From contig NZ_QGDQ01000003.1 of assembly GCF_003149145.1 (NCBI RefSeq), forward strand, positions 62,001 through 126,000: a DNA stretch of 64,000 nt, written 5' to 3'. This stretch comes from Quadrisphaera granulorum (GTDB taxonomy: Bacteria > Actinomycetota > Actinomycetes > Actinomycetales > Quadrisphaeraceae). This document shows, one piece after another, positions 45,278 to 53,921 of the stretch; position 1 is the stretch's first letter, and every line of letters starts with the position of its first letter. The notes under the pieces were generated by a model. The model was given only the letters and a program-made list of their open reading frames with translations, was not told the DNA's origin and did not search any database. The position numbers were made by a program, and so were the translations under genes.

Positions 45278-46348
45278 TCAGGGCACCCGGCGGGTCCAGG
45301 CCGGATCGAGGTACTTGCGCTGGGCGAGCTCGCGGGCAGCGGCCAGCTCGACGTCGGTGACGTCGTCGTCCGCGAGCCCGTAGCGGCCGCGGAACGACGC
45401 GGCCATGGCAGCGATGACGTCCTCGCGAGCCATGCCCGTCTGGGATCGCAGAGGGTCGACGCGCTTGCCGGCGCTCGTGGTGCCCTTGTCGGAGAGCTTC
45501 TCGCGCCCGATGCGCAGCACCTGCAGCATCTTCGTGGCGTCGATGTCGTACGCCATGGTCACGTGGTGCAGCACCGCGCCGGGCACGCGCTTCTGCGCCG
45601 CTCCGGCGATCTTGCCGGCCGCGGAGACGATGTCGTTGATGGGGCGGTACTCGGCCTTGACGCCCAGGTCACCGAGGGCTTCGAGCACCCACGCGTCGAG
45701 GTAGGCGTAGGAGTCGACGAAGCTCAGCCCGGCGACCAGGGATTCGGGCACCGTGAGCGACCACGTGATGGTGTTGCCGGGCTCGGCGAACATCGCCCCA
45801 CCCCCGCTGATCCGGCGGACGACGTCGACCCCCAGCGCCGATGCCGCCTCGGCGTCCACCTCGTTGCGCAGCGACTGGAAGCTCCCGATGATCACCGTCG
45901 GGCGGTCCCACTCCCACACGCGCAGCGTCGGGCCGCGGCGTCCGGCCGCGACCTCACCGAGCAGCACCTCGTCGAGCGCCATGAGGAGCTCGGGGCTCTC
46001 CGGGCCCCGGTGCACGAGCGACCAGGAGTGGTCGGCGAAGCTCGTCGCGCGGGCCAGGGCGCGCCGGACGACGACAGCGACGGCCTCCGGCGTGATCCCC
46101 AGGAGCACCGCTCCGGACGGCAGCGCGGCACGCACCCGGGCGGCGAGGTCGGCGGCGTCGGTGTCGGCGGAGACGCCCTCCAGCGCGCCGTTGATGGCCT
46201 CGAGCGCGTCGTCGGGTTCGAGGAAGAAGTCACCCGAGAGCCGCACGTCGCGCAGCACCGCGCCGGTGGCGGAACCGGCGCCGTCGTCGTCGACCTCGAG
46301 GTCGACGACGACAAGCTTGCCTCCGGGAACCTTGTACTCGCCGTGCAC
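45278..46348 (-). CDS. Lipoate-protein ligase family, accessory domain at the N-terminus
   Basis: The enzyme would activate free lipoate with ATP and attach it to E2 or H-protein lysines. Of its 356 residues, about 110-330 form the BPL/LplA catalytic domain: RVWEWDRPTVIIGSFQSL, RRISGGGAMFAEPGNTITWS and INDIVSAAGKIAGAAQKR, with the catalytic Lys. Residues 1-90 (YKVPGGKLVVVDLEV, LSGDFFLEPDDALEAINGAL) resemble the small accessory LplB/C-terminal domain, which in E. coli LplA sits at the other end. The GTG at 46348 has AGCAGG upstream. It follows tsaD by 32 bases. Confidence 0.85.
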   Translation of the reverse strand: MHGEYKVPGGKLVVVDLEVDDDGAGSATGAVLRDVRLSGDFFLEPDDALEAINGALEGVSADTDAADLAARVRAALPSGAVLLGITPEAVAVVVRRALARATSFADHSWSLVHRGPESPELLMALDEVLLGEVAAGRRGPTLRVWEWDRPTVIIGSFQSLRNEVDAEAASALGVDVVRRISGGGAMFAEPGNTITWSLTVPESLVAGLSFVDSYAYLDAWVLEALGDLGVKAEYRPINDIVSAAGKIAGAAQKRVPGAVLHHVTMAYDIDATKMLQVLRIGREKLSDKGTTSAGKRVDPLRSQTGMAREDVIAAMAASFRGRYGLADDDVTDVELAAARELAQRKYLDPAWTRRVP

Positions 46349-46380
46349 GGCGGAACCTGCTCTCTGCTTCGAACGACGCG

Positions 46381-47478
46381 TCAGACGATGATGGTGGACA
46401 CCGGCAGGCCGGGGTCGGTGGCCAGCTCCAGCGGTGACGGGCCGAGCCCGTCGGCCAGCACCAGCGCCCCGAGCGCCGCGACCATGGCCCCGTTGTCGGT
46501 GCACAGCCGCAGCGGGGGCACCCGCAGGTCCAGACCGGCGGCCTCGCACCGCTCGGCGAGCAGGCCGCGCACCCGCGCGTTGGCGGCCACCCCACCGCCC
46601 AGCAGCACGGTCTGCACGCCGCGCTCCTGGGCCGCGGTGACGGTCTTGCGGGACAGGACGTCGGCGACGGCCTCCGAGAAGGACGCGGCGACGTCCGCGA
46701 CGAACGCCTCGCCGAGCTCAGCGCCGGGTTCGAGGGAGCGGCGGTGGGCGTCGACCTGCCGCGCGACCGCCGTCTTCAGACCCGAGAAGGAGAAGTCGTA
46801 GGGGTGGCGGCGCAGGTCGTGCGCGGCCGTCAGGCCGCGGGGGAAGGCGAACGCGGCGGGGTCGCCGCGCTCGGCGGCGCGCTGCACGTGGGGCCCCCCG
46901 GGGTAGGGCAGGCCGAGCAGGCGGGCGACCTTGTCGAAGGCCTCGCCGGCGGCGTCGTCGAGGGTTTGGCCGAGCAGCTCCACGCGCATTGCCCCGACCC
47001 CCTGCCTCCCCTGATGCACGGGGCTGTGGACGTCGAGGAGCTCGGTGTGACCCCCGGAGACCAGCAGCGCGACACTCCGCTCCGGCAGCGCGCCGGAGAC
47101 GAGGACGTCGACGGCGACGTGCGCGACGAGATGGTTCACCCCGAGCAGCGGGACGTCGAGGGCGAGGGCGAGCGCCTTGGCCGCCGCCACGCCGACGAGC
47201 AGCGCCCCCGCGAGGCCAGGCCCGGCGGTCACCGCCACGGCGTCGACGTCGGCGAGGGTGACGCCGGCCTCCTCGCAGGCGCGGCGCATCGTCGGCAGGA
47301 ACGCCTCCAGGTGCGCGCGGCTGGCGATCTCGGGGACGACACCGCCGAACCTCACGTGCTCGTCGACGCTGCTGGCGACGGCGTGCCCGAGCAGCGTCGC
47401 CCCACGCACGAGCGCGACGCCGGTCTCGTCGCAGGAGCTCTCGATACCGAGCACGAGCGGATCAGCGGCCAGGGTCAC
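46381..47478 (-). CDS. tsaD: tRNA N6-adenosine threonylcarbamoyltransferase
   Basis: TsaD transfers threonylcarbamoyl to A37 of ANN-decoding tRNAs, working with TsaB and TsaE. The 365-residue protein has the ASKHA-fold motifs [35 protein letters not shown], the metal-binding VNHLVAH (His pair), [11 protein letters not shown] and [14 protein letters not shown]. The GTG at 47478 has no ribosome-binding site but a TACGCT box 6 bases upstream. In most actinobacteria tsaD directly follows rimI; here a phosphatase gene separates them. Confidence 0.97.
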   Translation of the reverse strand: MTLAADPLVLGIESSCDETGVALVRGATLLGHAVASSVDEHVRFGGVVPEIASRAHLEAFLPTMRRACEEAGVTLADVDAVAVTAGPGLAGALLVGVAAAKALALALDVPLLGVNHLVAHVAVDVLVSGALPERSVALLVSGGHTELLDVHSPVHQGRQGVGAMRVELLGQTLDDAAGEAFDKVARLLGLPYPGGPHVQRAAERGDPAAFAFPRGLTAAHDLRRHPYDFSFSGLKTAVARQVDAHRRSLEPGAELGEAFVADVAASFSEAVADVLSRKTVTAAQERGVQTVLLGGGVAANARVRGLLAERCEAAGLDLRVPPLRLCTDNGAMVAALGALVLADGLGPSPLELATDPGLPVSTIIV

Positions 47479-47484
47479 GCGTCC

Positions 47485-47490
47485 AGCGTA
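47485..47490 (-). promoter_or_regulatory. Candidate -10 box (TACGCT) of leaderless tsaD
   Basis: TACGCT on the minus strand ends 6 bases before the GTG of tsaD. The intervening GGACGC is not a usable ribosome-binding site at that distance. Confidence 0.45.
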
Positions 47491-47511
47491 GGCGGGCCGA
47501 TCGCAGGCCCG

Positions 47512-47529
47512 GCTGACCGTGCGGTCAGC
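47512..47529. promoter_or_regulatory. GCTGACCG-N2-CGGTCAGC palindrome at the phosphatase stop
   Basis: The perfect 8-bp arms overlap the stop codon of the phosphatase gene and lie about 35 bases before the tsaD start. It may be a terminator or an operator for tsaD. Confidence 0.4.
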
Positions 47530-49546
47530 GCCCCAGGGAGAACCGGTCCAGCAACACCGGCGGGGTCTGCGGGGTCCGCACGTCGTAGACCCAGCTGAGG
47601 ACCTCGCCGGCACCTTCACCGGTTCCCGTGTCGAGCACGGTGAAGACCGCGAGGTCGTTGTCGGCCACGAACGGCTGCGGCTGACCCGTCGCATCCCTGC
47701 GGGGCGCCTCCGTGGGCACCACCGGCTCCAGGCCGCCGCGATTGCCCTGCGCAAGGTAGTTCTCGGGGTCCCACGGAGGCGGCGGCACGGGGCGCGTCCT
47801 GCCGCTGCGCGGATGGAAGGCCCCGTAGCTGTTGCCCGTGTTGGAGGTCTCCAGGAAGTGCGTTCCGCCCGGCGCGCGGAACCTGTTCCAGAGGTGGCTG
47901 TGGCCGTTGAGCACGAGGTCCGCCCCGGCGCGCTCCAGGAGGGGCTGCACGTCGCGTCGCAGGACGTCCTGGTCGTACGGGTACTCGTAGCGGACCCCGG
48001 CCAGCGCGCCGGTGGCGTCTCGCTCTTCCACCCGCACCGGGTGGGCGAACGGCGGGAGCACGTTGTCGCCCAGGCCCTGCGGGCCCTCGTGCAGCACGAC
48101 CACCCGGAAGCGCGCCTCCCGCCACGCGCGCGAGGCGAGCTCACGCTCCAGCCAGGCGTACTGCTCGCTGCCGGCGTCGAGAGGTTCGAAGACGAACTCG
48201 CCGTACCCCTGGGCCAGCGGGTCCGAGAGCGCTTCGCGGGCTTCCTGGAAGCGGCTGCCGTCCGTGCGGGCCGCCGGGTCCGCGTCGGCCTTCTGCCCGC
48301 GCCAGATGCGGGTGCCGAAGAGGACGACGAGCCGCACGTCGCCGAAGGTCGTGGCGTAGTAGCGCTTCCCGCCCGGAGAGTCCTCGGGGAGGGTGAAGAT
48401 CTCTTCGTAGGTGCGGGTCGACCACGACCTGTCCTCCACCCACGCGGCGCCGACCGCCGGGTCGTGACTGCCGGCCTGCGCGTCACCGGCGGCGGCAGCG
48501 GCCCGGCGGGCGCGCTCGGCGACGTCGCGCGGCACCGGAGCGTTGAACGAGGCGCCGAGCGTGGCGACGCCGGGTCCGGCGACCCGCCCCTGCACCTCGT
48601 GGTTCCCGATCGCGGGGAACAGCGGAGCGTGCTGGGCGATCTGTCCACCGCGGAAGACGGTGCCCCCGGTGGACTCGCGGCCGCCGTGGCCCTGCAGCGC
48701 CGCGAAGAAGCTGGAGCCGCGGGCGTCGTCGAACCACTCCGAGGCACGGTCGGGCACGTTGACGAGGTCACCAGCAATGACCACAGCGTCGAGCACACCC
48801 AGCTGCTCGGCGGCCGCCTGGAGGTTGGCCGGGGTGTTGGGCATCGACTGGTGGTCGCTCGTGAGCAGCAGCCGCAGCCGCTGGCCGGGTGCCGGTGCGG
48901 GCGCGAGGGTGAACGCGTCCGAGACTGCGGCCGCAGCCCCCGGTGCAGCTGCGACCCCCGCCGTCGTCGTGGTCGTCGTCGTGGTCGCCGTGACCGACGC
49001 GGTCACCACGCGGTACGGCGTGCGGCCCGGCGCGAGCCCCTCGATGCGGGCCTCGTACCGGCTGATCGGGCGCCGCGTCCACCGCGCGGGCGGCCGGGCG
49101 ACCTTCGACTGCTCGTCCTCGCTCGTGCGCGACAGCTCCGTGACCTCGGCCTTCACCGCGCGTACCCCGGGCACGGCTGCACCGGCGGCCGCGGCCACCG
49201 CGGCGGCGTGGTCCAGCGCCGGCACCCCCTCCCCCACGAGGACGGTCCCGACGGCGCTGCCCGCCGCCCCCTCGCTCATCCACACCACGTGCACGCTGCC
49301 CTCGCCGGGCAGCTGGAGGAAGGGGTCGGTGAGGACCACCGGTGCGCCCGGCGCCCCCTGCCGCAGACCCGGCGCCGAGGGTTCGGGCTGGCCGGCGGGC
49401 GGGGCTGGCTGGGCAGCGACAGCGGGTCGGGACACGGCGGGGACGACGACGGCGGGCACGGCGACGGCGGCGGCGAGACCGCTCACGAGCACCGACCTAC
49501 GGTCGAGGTCAGTCGGGCGGTCGGGTCCGGTGGGGTTCACGGGCAC
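47525..49546 (-). CDS. Tat-exported purple-acid-phosphatase-like metallophosphoesterase
   Basis: This 673-residue protein begins with a twin-arginine signal ([20 protein letters not shown]), then a Pro-rich linker and an N-terminal fibronectin-like domain ([10 protein letters not shown] ... [10 protein letters not shown]) as in purple acid phosphatases. The catalytic domain has [35 protein letters not shown] and [10 protein letters not shown], giving the metal ligands of calcineurin-type phosphoesterases; the first motif is D-x-Q rather than D-x-H. A run of eight Thr follows VTA. CAGGAG precedes the GTG. It is inserted between rimI and tsaD. Extracellular phosphate recovery is likely, the substrate unknown. 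Confidence 0.85.
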   Translation of the reverse strand: MPVNPTGPDRPTDLDRRSVLVSGLAAAVAVPAVVVPAVSRPAVAAQPAPPAGQPEPSAPGLRQGAPGAPVVLTDPFLQLPGEGSVHVVWMSEGAAGSAVGTVLVGEGVPALDHAAAVAAAAGAAVPGVRAVKAEVTELSRTSEDEQSKVARPPARWTRRPISRYEARIEGLAPGRTPYRVVTASVTATTTTTTTTAGVAAAPGAAAAVSDAFTLAPAPAPGQRLRLLLTSDHQSMPNTPANLQAAAEQLGVLDAVVIAGDLVNVPDRASEWFDDARGSSFFAALQGHGGRESTGGTVFRGGQIAQHAPLFPAIGNHEVQGRVAGPGVATLGASFNAPVPRDVAERARRAAAAAGDAQAGSHDPAVGAAWVEDRSWSTRTYEEIFTLPEDSPGGKRYYATTFGDVRLVVLFGTRIWRGQKADADPAARTDGSRFQEAREALSDPLAQGYGEFVFEPLDAGSEQYAWLERELASRAWREARFRVVVLHEGPQGLGDNVLPPFAHPVRVEERDATGALAGVRYEYPYDQDVLRRDVQPLLERAGADLVLNGHSHLWNRFRAPGGTHFLETSNTGNSYGAFHPRSGRTRPVPPPPWDPENYLAQGNRGGLEPVVPTEAPRRDATGQPQPFVADNDLAVFTVLDTGTGEGAGEVLSWVYDVRTPQTPPVLLDRFSLGR

Positions 49547-49660
49547 GGCGCAGCTCCTGGGGCGGGGTCGCGGGGCGGCCACCACCTTCACCGAGCACCT
49601 GGCACCCGAGGTGCACCCCGGGTGTCTGTGAGGCAGCGCCCCGGTGAACGGCGGGTCGCG

Positions 49661-50134
49661 TCAGCCGCGCACGCGGCGGCGCAGGACCAGCGCGTCCACG
49701 TCCTCGGGCTGGTAATAGCGCCGTCGCACGCCGATCCGCTCGAAGCCGCGGGCGGCGTAGAGCGCCTGGGCCGGGGCGTTGTCGGCGCGGACCTCCAGCA
49801 GCACGGAGCTGGCGCCGCCGCCGCGGGCCGCGTCCAGCAGCGCGTCGAGCAGGAGACTCCCGACGCCGCGGCGCTGCGCGCGGGGCGCCACGGCGAGGGT
49901 CTGCACGTCCGCGTCGGGTCCGGCGAGGGCGAGGCCGCCGTAGCCGAGCAGCGCGCCGTCGCCGTCGTCGTCCTCGTCCTTCTCGACCGCCACGAGGTAC
50001 GTGCGGCCCGGTGCGGCCAGCTCGGACCAGAACAGCTCCGCGCTCCAGGCGCTCGCGCCGAACAGCGCCGCCTCGACGGGCAGCAGCGCGTCGACGTCCC
50101 ACCAGCGCATCGGCCGGAGGCGCACGTCACTCAT
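49661..50134 (-). CDS. rimI: GNAT acetyltransferase, RimI-like
   Basis: RimI acetylates the N-terminal Ala of ribosomal protein S18 and may act on other proteins. The 157-residue protein has the GNAT core: RPMRWWDVDALLPVEAALF, WSAELFWSELAAPG, VQTLAVAPRAQRRGVGSLLL (acetyl-CoA loop), LLEVRADNAPAQALYAARGF and RRRYYQPEDVDALVL. The ALYxxxGF and YY patterns are typical of RimI. A short Asp/Glu stretch interrupts residues 51-58. It lies 29 bases downstream of tsaB, as is normal for this cluster. Confidence 0.9.
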   Translation of the reverse strand: MSDVRLRPMRWWDVDALLPVEAALFGASAWSAELFWSELAAPGRTYLVAVEKDEDDDGDGALLGYGGLALAGPDADVQTLAVAPRAQRRGVGSLLLDALLDAARGGGASSVLLEVRADNAPAQALYAARGFERIGVRRRYYQPEDVDALVLRRRVRG

Positions 50135-50163
50135 CGAGACATCACCCGCTACTCACTGACTGC

Positions 50164-50919
50164 TCAGCGGCCTGCGAGCGCTGCGGGTACCTGGGCGTCG
50201 GGGCGGCGCAGGTACATCGGTCGCGGTGGCAGCAGCTCGCCACCGGTGGCGAGGCGCCGGGCCACGAGCGCCCCGAGCACGCCCGGATCGGGGTCGAGCG
50301 GCAGCTCCACGGTGTCGTGCGCGTCCCCCGAGGCGCCCGCGAGCACGTCGGGTCCGGGCAGCGTGTCGCGGTAGAGCGCGGCGCCTCGGCCGACGGCGGG
50401 CAGCCCCTCCCCGGCGATGCCGGCGGCGACGTCGGCGGGGGTGTCCACCGCGGGCCCTGCGGTGCGACGCCAGCCGGAGAGCGGATCAGCGAGGGCGTCC
50501 GCTCCGCCGTCGATGGCGATCCGGGCCCAGTGCACTTCGCGGCGGCGAGCGTCGGCGGCGACGACGAATCCACCGGCGAGCGGTCCGCGGGCGCTGACCG
50601 GCGCGGCGGCGAGAGCGCTGGCCGCGAGGGCATCCAGACTGCTCACACCGTGCACGGGGATGCCGAGCGCCTCCCCGAGTGCCAGCGCGGTGACCACGCC
50701 GACGCGCAGCCCGGTGAAGGGCGCCGGACCGACCCCCACGGCGACGGCGCCGAGGTCGCGCCGGTCGACGCCGGCCGCTGCCAGTACCGAGCGGACCGAG
50801 GGGGCGAGCAGCTCACCGTGGCGGCGCGGGTCGTGGTGCTGCTCCTGGGCGAGCACACGCTCTCCCTCGAGGAGGGCGACGCCGACGGCGGATGAGGTGT
50901 CGAGGGCGAGCAGGAGCAC
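50164..50919 (-). CDS. tsaB: tRNA threonylcarbamoyladenosine biosynthesis protein TsaB
   Basis: TsaB is the inactive ASKHA partner that stabilises TsaD in t6A synthesis. The 251-residue protein starts LLLALDTSSAVGVALLEG and has HHDPRRHGELLAPSVRSVLA, VGVGPAPFTGLRVGVVTALA and ADARRREVHWARI, all conserved in TsaB; the later catalytic motifs of TsaD are absent. The GTG at 50919 has a TACGCT box 6 bases upstream and no Shine-Dalgarno. tsaE, usually just upstream, is here 2.5 kb away behind a MarR-transporter pair. Confidence 0.93.
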   Translation of the reverse strand: MLLLALDTSSAVGVALLEGERVLAQEQHHDPRRHGELLAPSVRSVLAAAGVDRRDLGAVAVGVGPAPFTGLRVGVVTALALGEALGIPVHGVSSLDALAASALAAAPVSARGPLAGGFVVAADARRREVHWARIAIDGGADALADPLSGWRRTAGPAVDTPADVAAGIAGEGLPAVGRGAALYRDTLPGPDVLAGASGDAHDTVELPLDPDPGVLGALVARRLATGGELLPPRPMYLRRPDAQVPAALAGR

Positions 50920-50925
50920 GTCGGC

Positions 50926-50931
50926 AGCGTA
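50926..50931 (-). promoter_or_regulatory. Candidate -10 box (TACGCT) of leaderless tsaB
   Basis: TACGCT on the minus strand lies 6 bases before the GTG of tsaB, the same hexamer and spacing as at tsaD. Confidence 0.45.
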
Positions 50932-50984
50932 GGCCGCTCGGGTGCGGCCCCGACCGCGGCGCCCGACACGCCGAAGGAAGTTGC

Positions 50985-51013
50985 TTGCACGCTGCACACA
51001 ACAGTCGTACATT
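50985..51013 (+). promoter_or_regulatory. Promoter of the marR-efflux operon
   Basis: TTGCAC (50985-50990), 17 bases, then TACATT (51008-51013) form a good promoter. The start point would fall at about 51020-51022, on the GTG itself. TTGCTTG occurs on both sides (50981-50987 and 51016-51022), flanking the promoter as a possible operator pair. Confidence 0.65.
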
Positions 51014-51021
51014 CATTGCTT

Positions 51022-51510
51022 GTGACATCCATCGACACGTCGAGCGCGCCAGCCCGCACGCCGGCCGCCGAGCAGCTGGTGGAGGAGTTCGGCTCGCTGA
51101 TGCGGGTCCTGCACCTCTACAAGGCGCAGTCGGCGATGCGCTCGGCGCACTCTCTCCTCTTCCCGGTGGCCCTTCACGGGCCGCTGCGCACCACGGCGCT
51201 GGCCGAGCTCGTCCACGCCGACCCCTCCACCACCAGCCGGCAGGTCGCCGAGCTCGTCGCCGAGGGCCTGGTCGAGCGCCAGGACGACCCGGCCGACCGC
51301 CGCGCCTGCCTGCTCGCCGCCACGGCCGCCGGCCGGGCCACCGTCTCGGCGATGCGCGCTCAGCGCGCCCAGCTCCTCGCGCAGGCCCTCTCCGACTGGG
51401 CGCCCGAGGAGATCACGGCCTTCACGGCCGACCTCCGCCGCTTCCGTGAGGCGCTCGCCGCCTCCGCACTCCCCTCCCTGCCCACTCCGCAGACCCCGCA
51501 GGAGCAGTGA
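51022..51510 (+). CDS. MarR-family transcriptional regulator
   Basis: The 162-residue protein has the winged-helix MarR core: VALHGPLRTTALAELVHADP, STTSRQVAELVAEGLVERQD and DPADRRACLLAATAAGRATV, the last being the wing with conserved DxRR. Helices at both ends serve dimerisation. It probably represses its own operon, which continues into the efflux gene with a one-base overlap (TGATG). The GTG at 51022 sits at the predicted transcription start, so the mRNA is likely leaderless; a TTG at 51016 is the only other start. Confidence 0.92.
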   Translation: MTSIDTSSAPARTPAAEQLVEEFGSLMRVLHLYKAQSAMRSAHSLLFPVALHGPLRTTALAELVHADPSTTSRQVAELVAEGLVERQDDPADRRACLLAATAAGRATVSAMRAQRAQLLAQALSDWAPEEITAFTADLRRFREALAASALPSLPTPQTPQEQ

Positions 51511-53258
51511 TGTCTTCCACCGCAGCGGCACCGCCCGCCGCCAGCGCCCCCGAGGGCGCCTTCACCCACCGCCAGATCATGACGATCCTGTCCGGCCTGC
51601 TGCTGGGCATGTTCCTCGCGGCACTCGACCAGACGGTCGTCTCCACCGCCATCCGCACCATCGCGGACGACCTCCAGGGCTACTCCCTGCAGGCGTGGGC
51701 CACCACGGCCTTCCTCATCACCTCGACGATCACCACGCCGCTGTACGGCAAGCTCTCCGACACCTACGGGCGCAAGCCGTTCTACCTGTTCGCCATCGGC
51801 GTCTTCATCATCGGCTCCGTGGCCTGCGCCTTCGCCTGGTCGATGTACTCCCTGGCCGCGTTCCGCGCCCTGCAGGGCATCGGCGCCGGCGGCCTCATGA
51901 GCCTGGCGTTCGCCATCCTCGGCGACATCGTGCCCCCGCGGGAGCGGTCCCGGTACCAGGCGTTCTTCATGGCCGTCTTCGGCTCCTCCAGCGTCCTGGG
52001 CCCGGTCCTCGGCGGACTGTTCGCCGGGCAGGAGCAGCTCCTCGGCATGGCCGGTTGGCGCTGGATCTTCTTCATCAACGTGCCGTTCGGCGTCGCCGCG
52101 TTCGCCGTCGTGATGCGCTACCTGCACATCCCGCACGTGCGCCGCGACCACCGCATCGACTGGTGGGGCGCCGCCGCTCTCATCCTCGCCCTGGTGCCGA
52201 TGCTCATCGTCGCCGAGCAGGGCCGTGAGTGGGGCTGGGGCTCCACCGACGCCATCACCTGCTACGTCCTCGCCGTGGTCGGCATCGCCGCGTTCATCGT
52301 GGCCGAGCGGGTCATGGGCGACGCCGCGCTCCTGCCGCCGCGCATGTTCCGCGAGCGCACCTTCTCCGTCGGCATCGTGTCCAGCTTCATCGTGGGCATG
52401 GGCATGTTCGGCGGGATGCTCCTGCTGCCGCAGTACCTGCAGGTGGTCAAGGGCTCCTCGCCCACCGTCGCCGGCCTGCAGACCCTGCCGCTGATGCTCG
52501 GCATCATGAGCGCCGCCGCAGTCTCGGGCCGCATCACCAGCAAGACCGGGCGCTACAAGATCTTCCCCGTCGTCGGCACGGCAGTGCTCGCCGTCGCCCT
52601 GGTCCTGTTCTCCCTCGTCGGCGCCGACACCCCGCTCGCGGTAACCATGGCGATCATGCTGCTGTTCGGCATGGGCCTGGGCCTGAACATGCAGTCGGTG
52701 ATCCTCGCCGTGCAGAACGCCGTGAGCCCCCGTGACATGGGGGTGGCCACCTCGTCGGTGACGTTCTTCCGGCAGATGGGCGGCACGCTGGGCGCCGCGG
52801 TGTTCCTGTCGCTGCTCTTCAGCCTCATGCTCGGCCGCATCGCCACCGCGTTCACCGAGGCGCAGGGCACCCCGGAGTTCCAGCAGGCGCTCGCCGCCAA
52901 CCCCGACCAGGCCCAGACCCTTGCCGGTGTCACCTCCGGCGGCGGGTCACTCAACGACACGTCGTTCCTCAACGGCCTCGACGCCACCCTGGCCCACCCG
53001 TTCCGGGTCGGCTTCTCCTCCGCGATGGACTCGATCTTCCTGCTCGCCGCGGCCATCATGGTCATCGGCTTCGTGGTGACGATCTTCCTGCCCGAGAAGC
53101 CCCTGCGGAACACCGCCGGTGTCCAGGCCCGCGCCGAGGAGGACGCCGCCCCGGCAGCCGCCGGCGGTCCCGCGGCCGGCGTCGCCGCCTCCGCCCCGAC
53201 GTCCACCACCCCCGTGGTGGAGGACGACGACGACGAGCGGGTCGGCGCCTCCCGCTGA
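51510..53258 (+). CDS. MFS drug/proton antiporter, DHA2 (14-TMS) family
   Basis: The protein is a proton-driven exporter of the EmrB/QacA group. Its 582 residues give about 14 hydrophobic segments. Diagnostic motifs are LDQTVVSTAIRTIADDL in helix 1 (motif D1), KLSDTYGRKPFYL (motif A), FRALQGIGAGGLMSLAFA (motif B) and SSVLGPVLGGLFAG (motif C of antiporters). The tail is acidic with an Asp run. AGGAG lies 5 bases before the ATG. Control by the MarR gene in front suggests induction by a toxic small molecule, as in many such pairs. Confidence 0.93.
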   Translation: MSSTAAAPPAASAPEGAFTHRQIMTILSGLLLGMFLAALDQTVVSTAIRTIADDLQGYSLQAWATTAFLITSTITTPLYGKLSDTYGRKPFYLFAIGVFIIGSVACAFAWSMYSLAAFRALQGIGAGGLMSLAFAILGDIVPPRERSRYQAFFMAVFGSSSVLGPVLGGLFAGQEQLLGMAGWRWIFFINVPFGVAAFAVVMRYLHIPHVRRDHRIDWWGAAALILALVPMLIVAEQGREWGWGSTDAITCYVLAVVGIAAFIVAERVMGDAALLPPRMFRERTFSVGIVSSFIVGMGMFGGMLLLPQYLQVVKGSSPTVAGLQTLPLMLGIMSAAAVSGRITSKTGRYKIFPVVGTAVLAVALVLFSLVGADTPLAVTMAIMLLFGMGLGLNMQSVILAVQNAVSPRDMGVATSSVTFFRQMGGTLGAAVFLSLLFSLMLGRIATAFTEAQGTPEFQQALAANPDQAQTLAGVTSGGGSLNDTSFLNGLDATLAHPFRVGFSSAMDSIFLLAAAIMVIGFVVTIFLPEKPLRNTAGVQARAEEDAAPAAAGGPAAGVAASAPTSTTPVVEDDDDERVGASR

Positions 53259-53299
53259 CGCCCGGCGCACCACCCGCCCGCCCTGCCGTTCCGCGCGGG

Positions 53300-53357
53300 T
53301 GATCATGCAGAAGACCCGCACCTCGAGCGCTCGAGGTGCGGGTCTTCTGCATGATTA
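53300..53357. terminator. 29-bp inverted repeat between convergent genes
   Basis: Arms 53300-53328 and 53329-53357 pair over 28 of 29 positions plus a G-T wobble, with no spacer. It lies between the efflux gene and convergent tsaE and should terminate both. The left arm contains TGATCATG, like the hairpins at 1547 and 10978. Confidence 0.8.
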
Positions 53358-53420
53358 ACGGGCGCAGTCCGGTCACGGCGCACTCCGGTCACGGGGCAGT
53401 CCGGTCAGTGCGCAGTCCGG

Positions 53421-53921
53421 TCACGGGGCGGGCAGCGCCACGCCGTCCCACCGCGCTCCGAGGCCGCGCAGCACCACCCGTCGTCCCTCGCCCTCGTCCG
53501 CCGTCGAGGGTCGCTCCAGCTCGACGACGAGCCGGTCGGCGGCCAGCTGCTCCACCAGTCCCGCGCCCCACTCGACGACGGTGACCGACTCCTCCAGTGA
53601 GGCGTCCAGGTCGAGGTCGTCGACCTCGTCGGCCGAGCCGAGGCGGTAGGCGTCCACGTGCACCATGGCGGGGCCGCCGACCAGCGAGGGATGCACCCGG
53701 GAGATGACGAACGTCGGCGACGTCACCGGGCCGCGCACGCCCAGACCGTCGCCCAGGCCCTGCGCCAGCGTGGTCTTGCCCGCCCCGAGGTCCCCTACGA
53801 GCACGACGAGGTCTCCCGCGCGCAGGAGCCCGGCGAGGGCGCGCCCCAGCGCGTGCATGTCCTCGGTGGTCGGTACCGACACCACCGACTGCGCTGACGG
53901 CACCTGATCCACGTCGTTCAC
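53421..53921 (-). CDS. tsaE: tRNA threonylcarbamoyladenosine biosynthesis ATPase TsaE
   Basis: TsaE hydrolyses ATP to cycle the TsaBD complex during t6A formation. The 166-residue protein has Walker A VGDLGAGKTTLAQGL near residue 43, the family signature VTSPTFVISRVHPS, HVDAYRLGSADE and VTVVEWGAG, in the standard order and length. The GTG at 53921 overlaps the alr stop (GTGA). It belongs to the alr-tsaE end of the long minus-strand operon. Its partners tsaB and tsaD are displaced downstream by inserted genes. Confidence 0.95.
   Translation of the reverse strand: MNDVDQVPSAQSVVSVPTTEDMHALGRALAGLLRAGDLVVLVGDLGAGKTTLAQGLGDGLGVRGPVTSPTFVISRVHPSLVGGPAMVHVDAYRLGSADEVDDLDLDASLEESVTVVEWGAGLVEQLAADRLVVELERPSTADEGEGRRVVLRGLGARWDGVALPAP

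Noticed and set aside
26066-46348. Genomic island of phage or conjugative origin
   Set aside because: No integrase, transposase, tRNA edge, direct-repeat borders or base-composition change could be found.
47519-50374. A 951-codon + strand frame opposite the phosphatase, rimI and tsaB genes
   Set aside because: Arg/Ala/Gly-rich translation without domains, opposite three recognisable genes.
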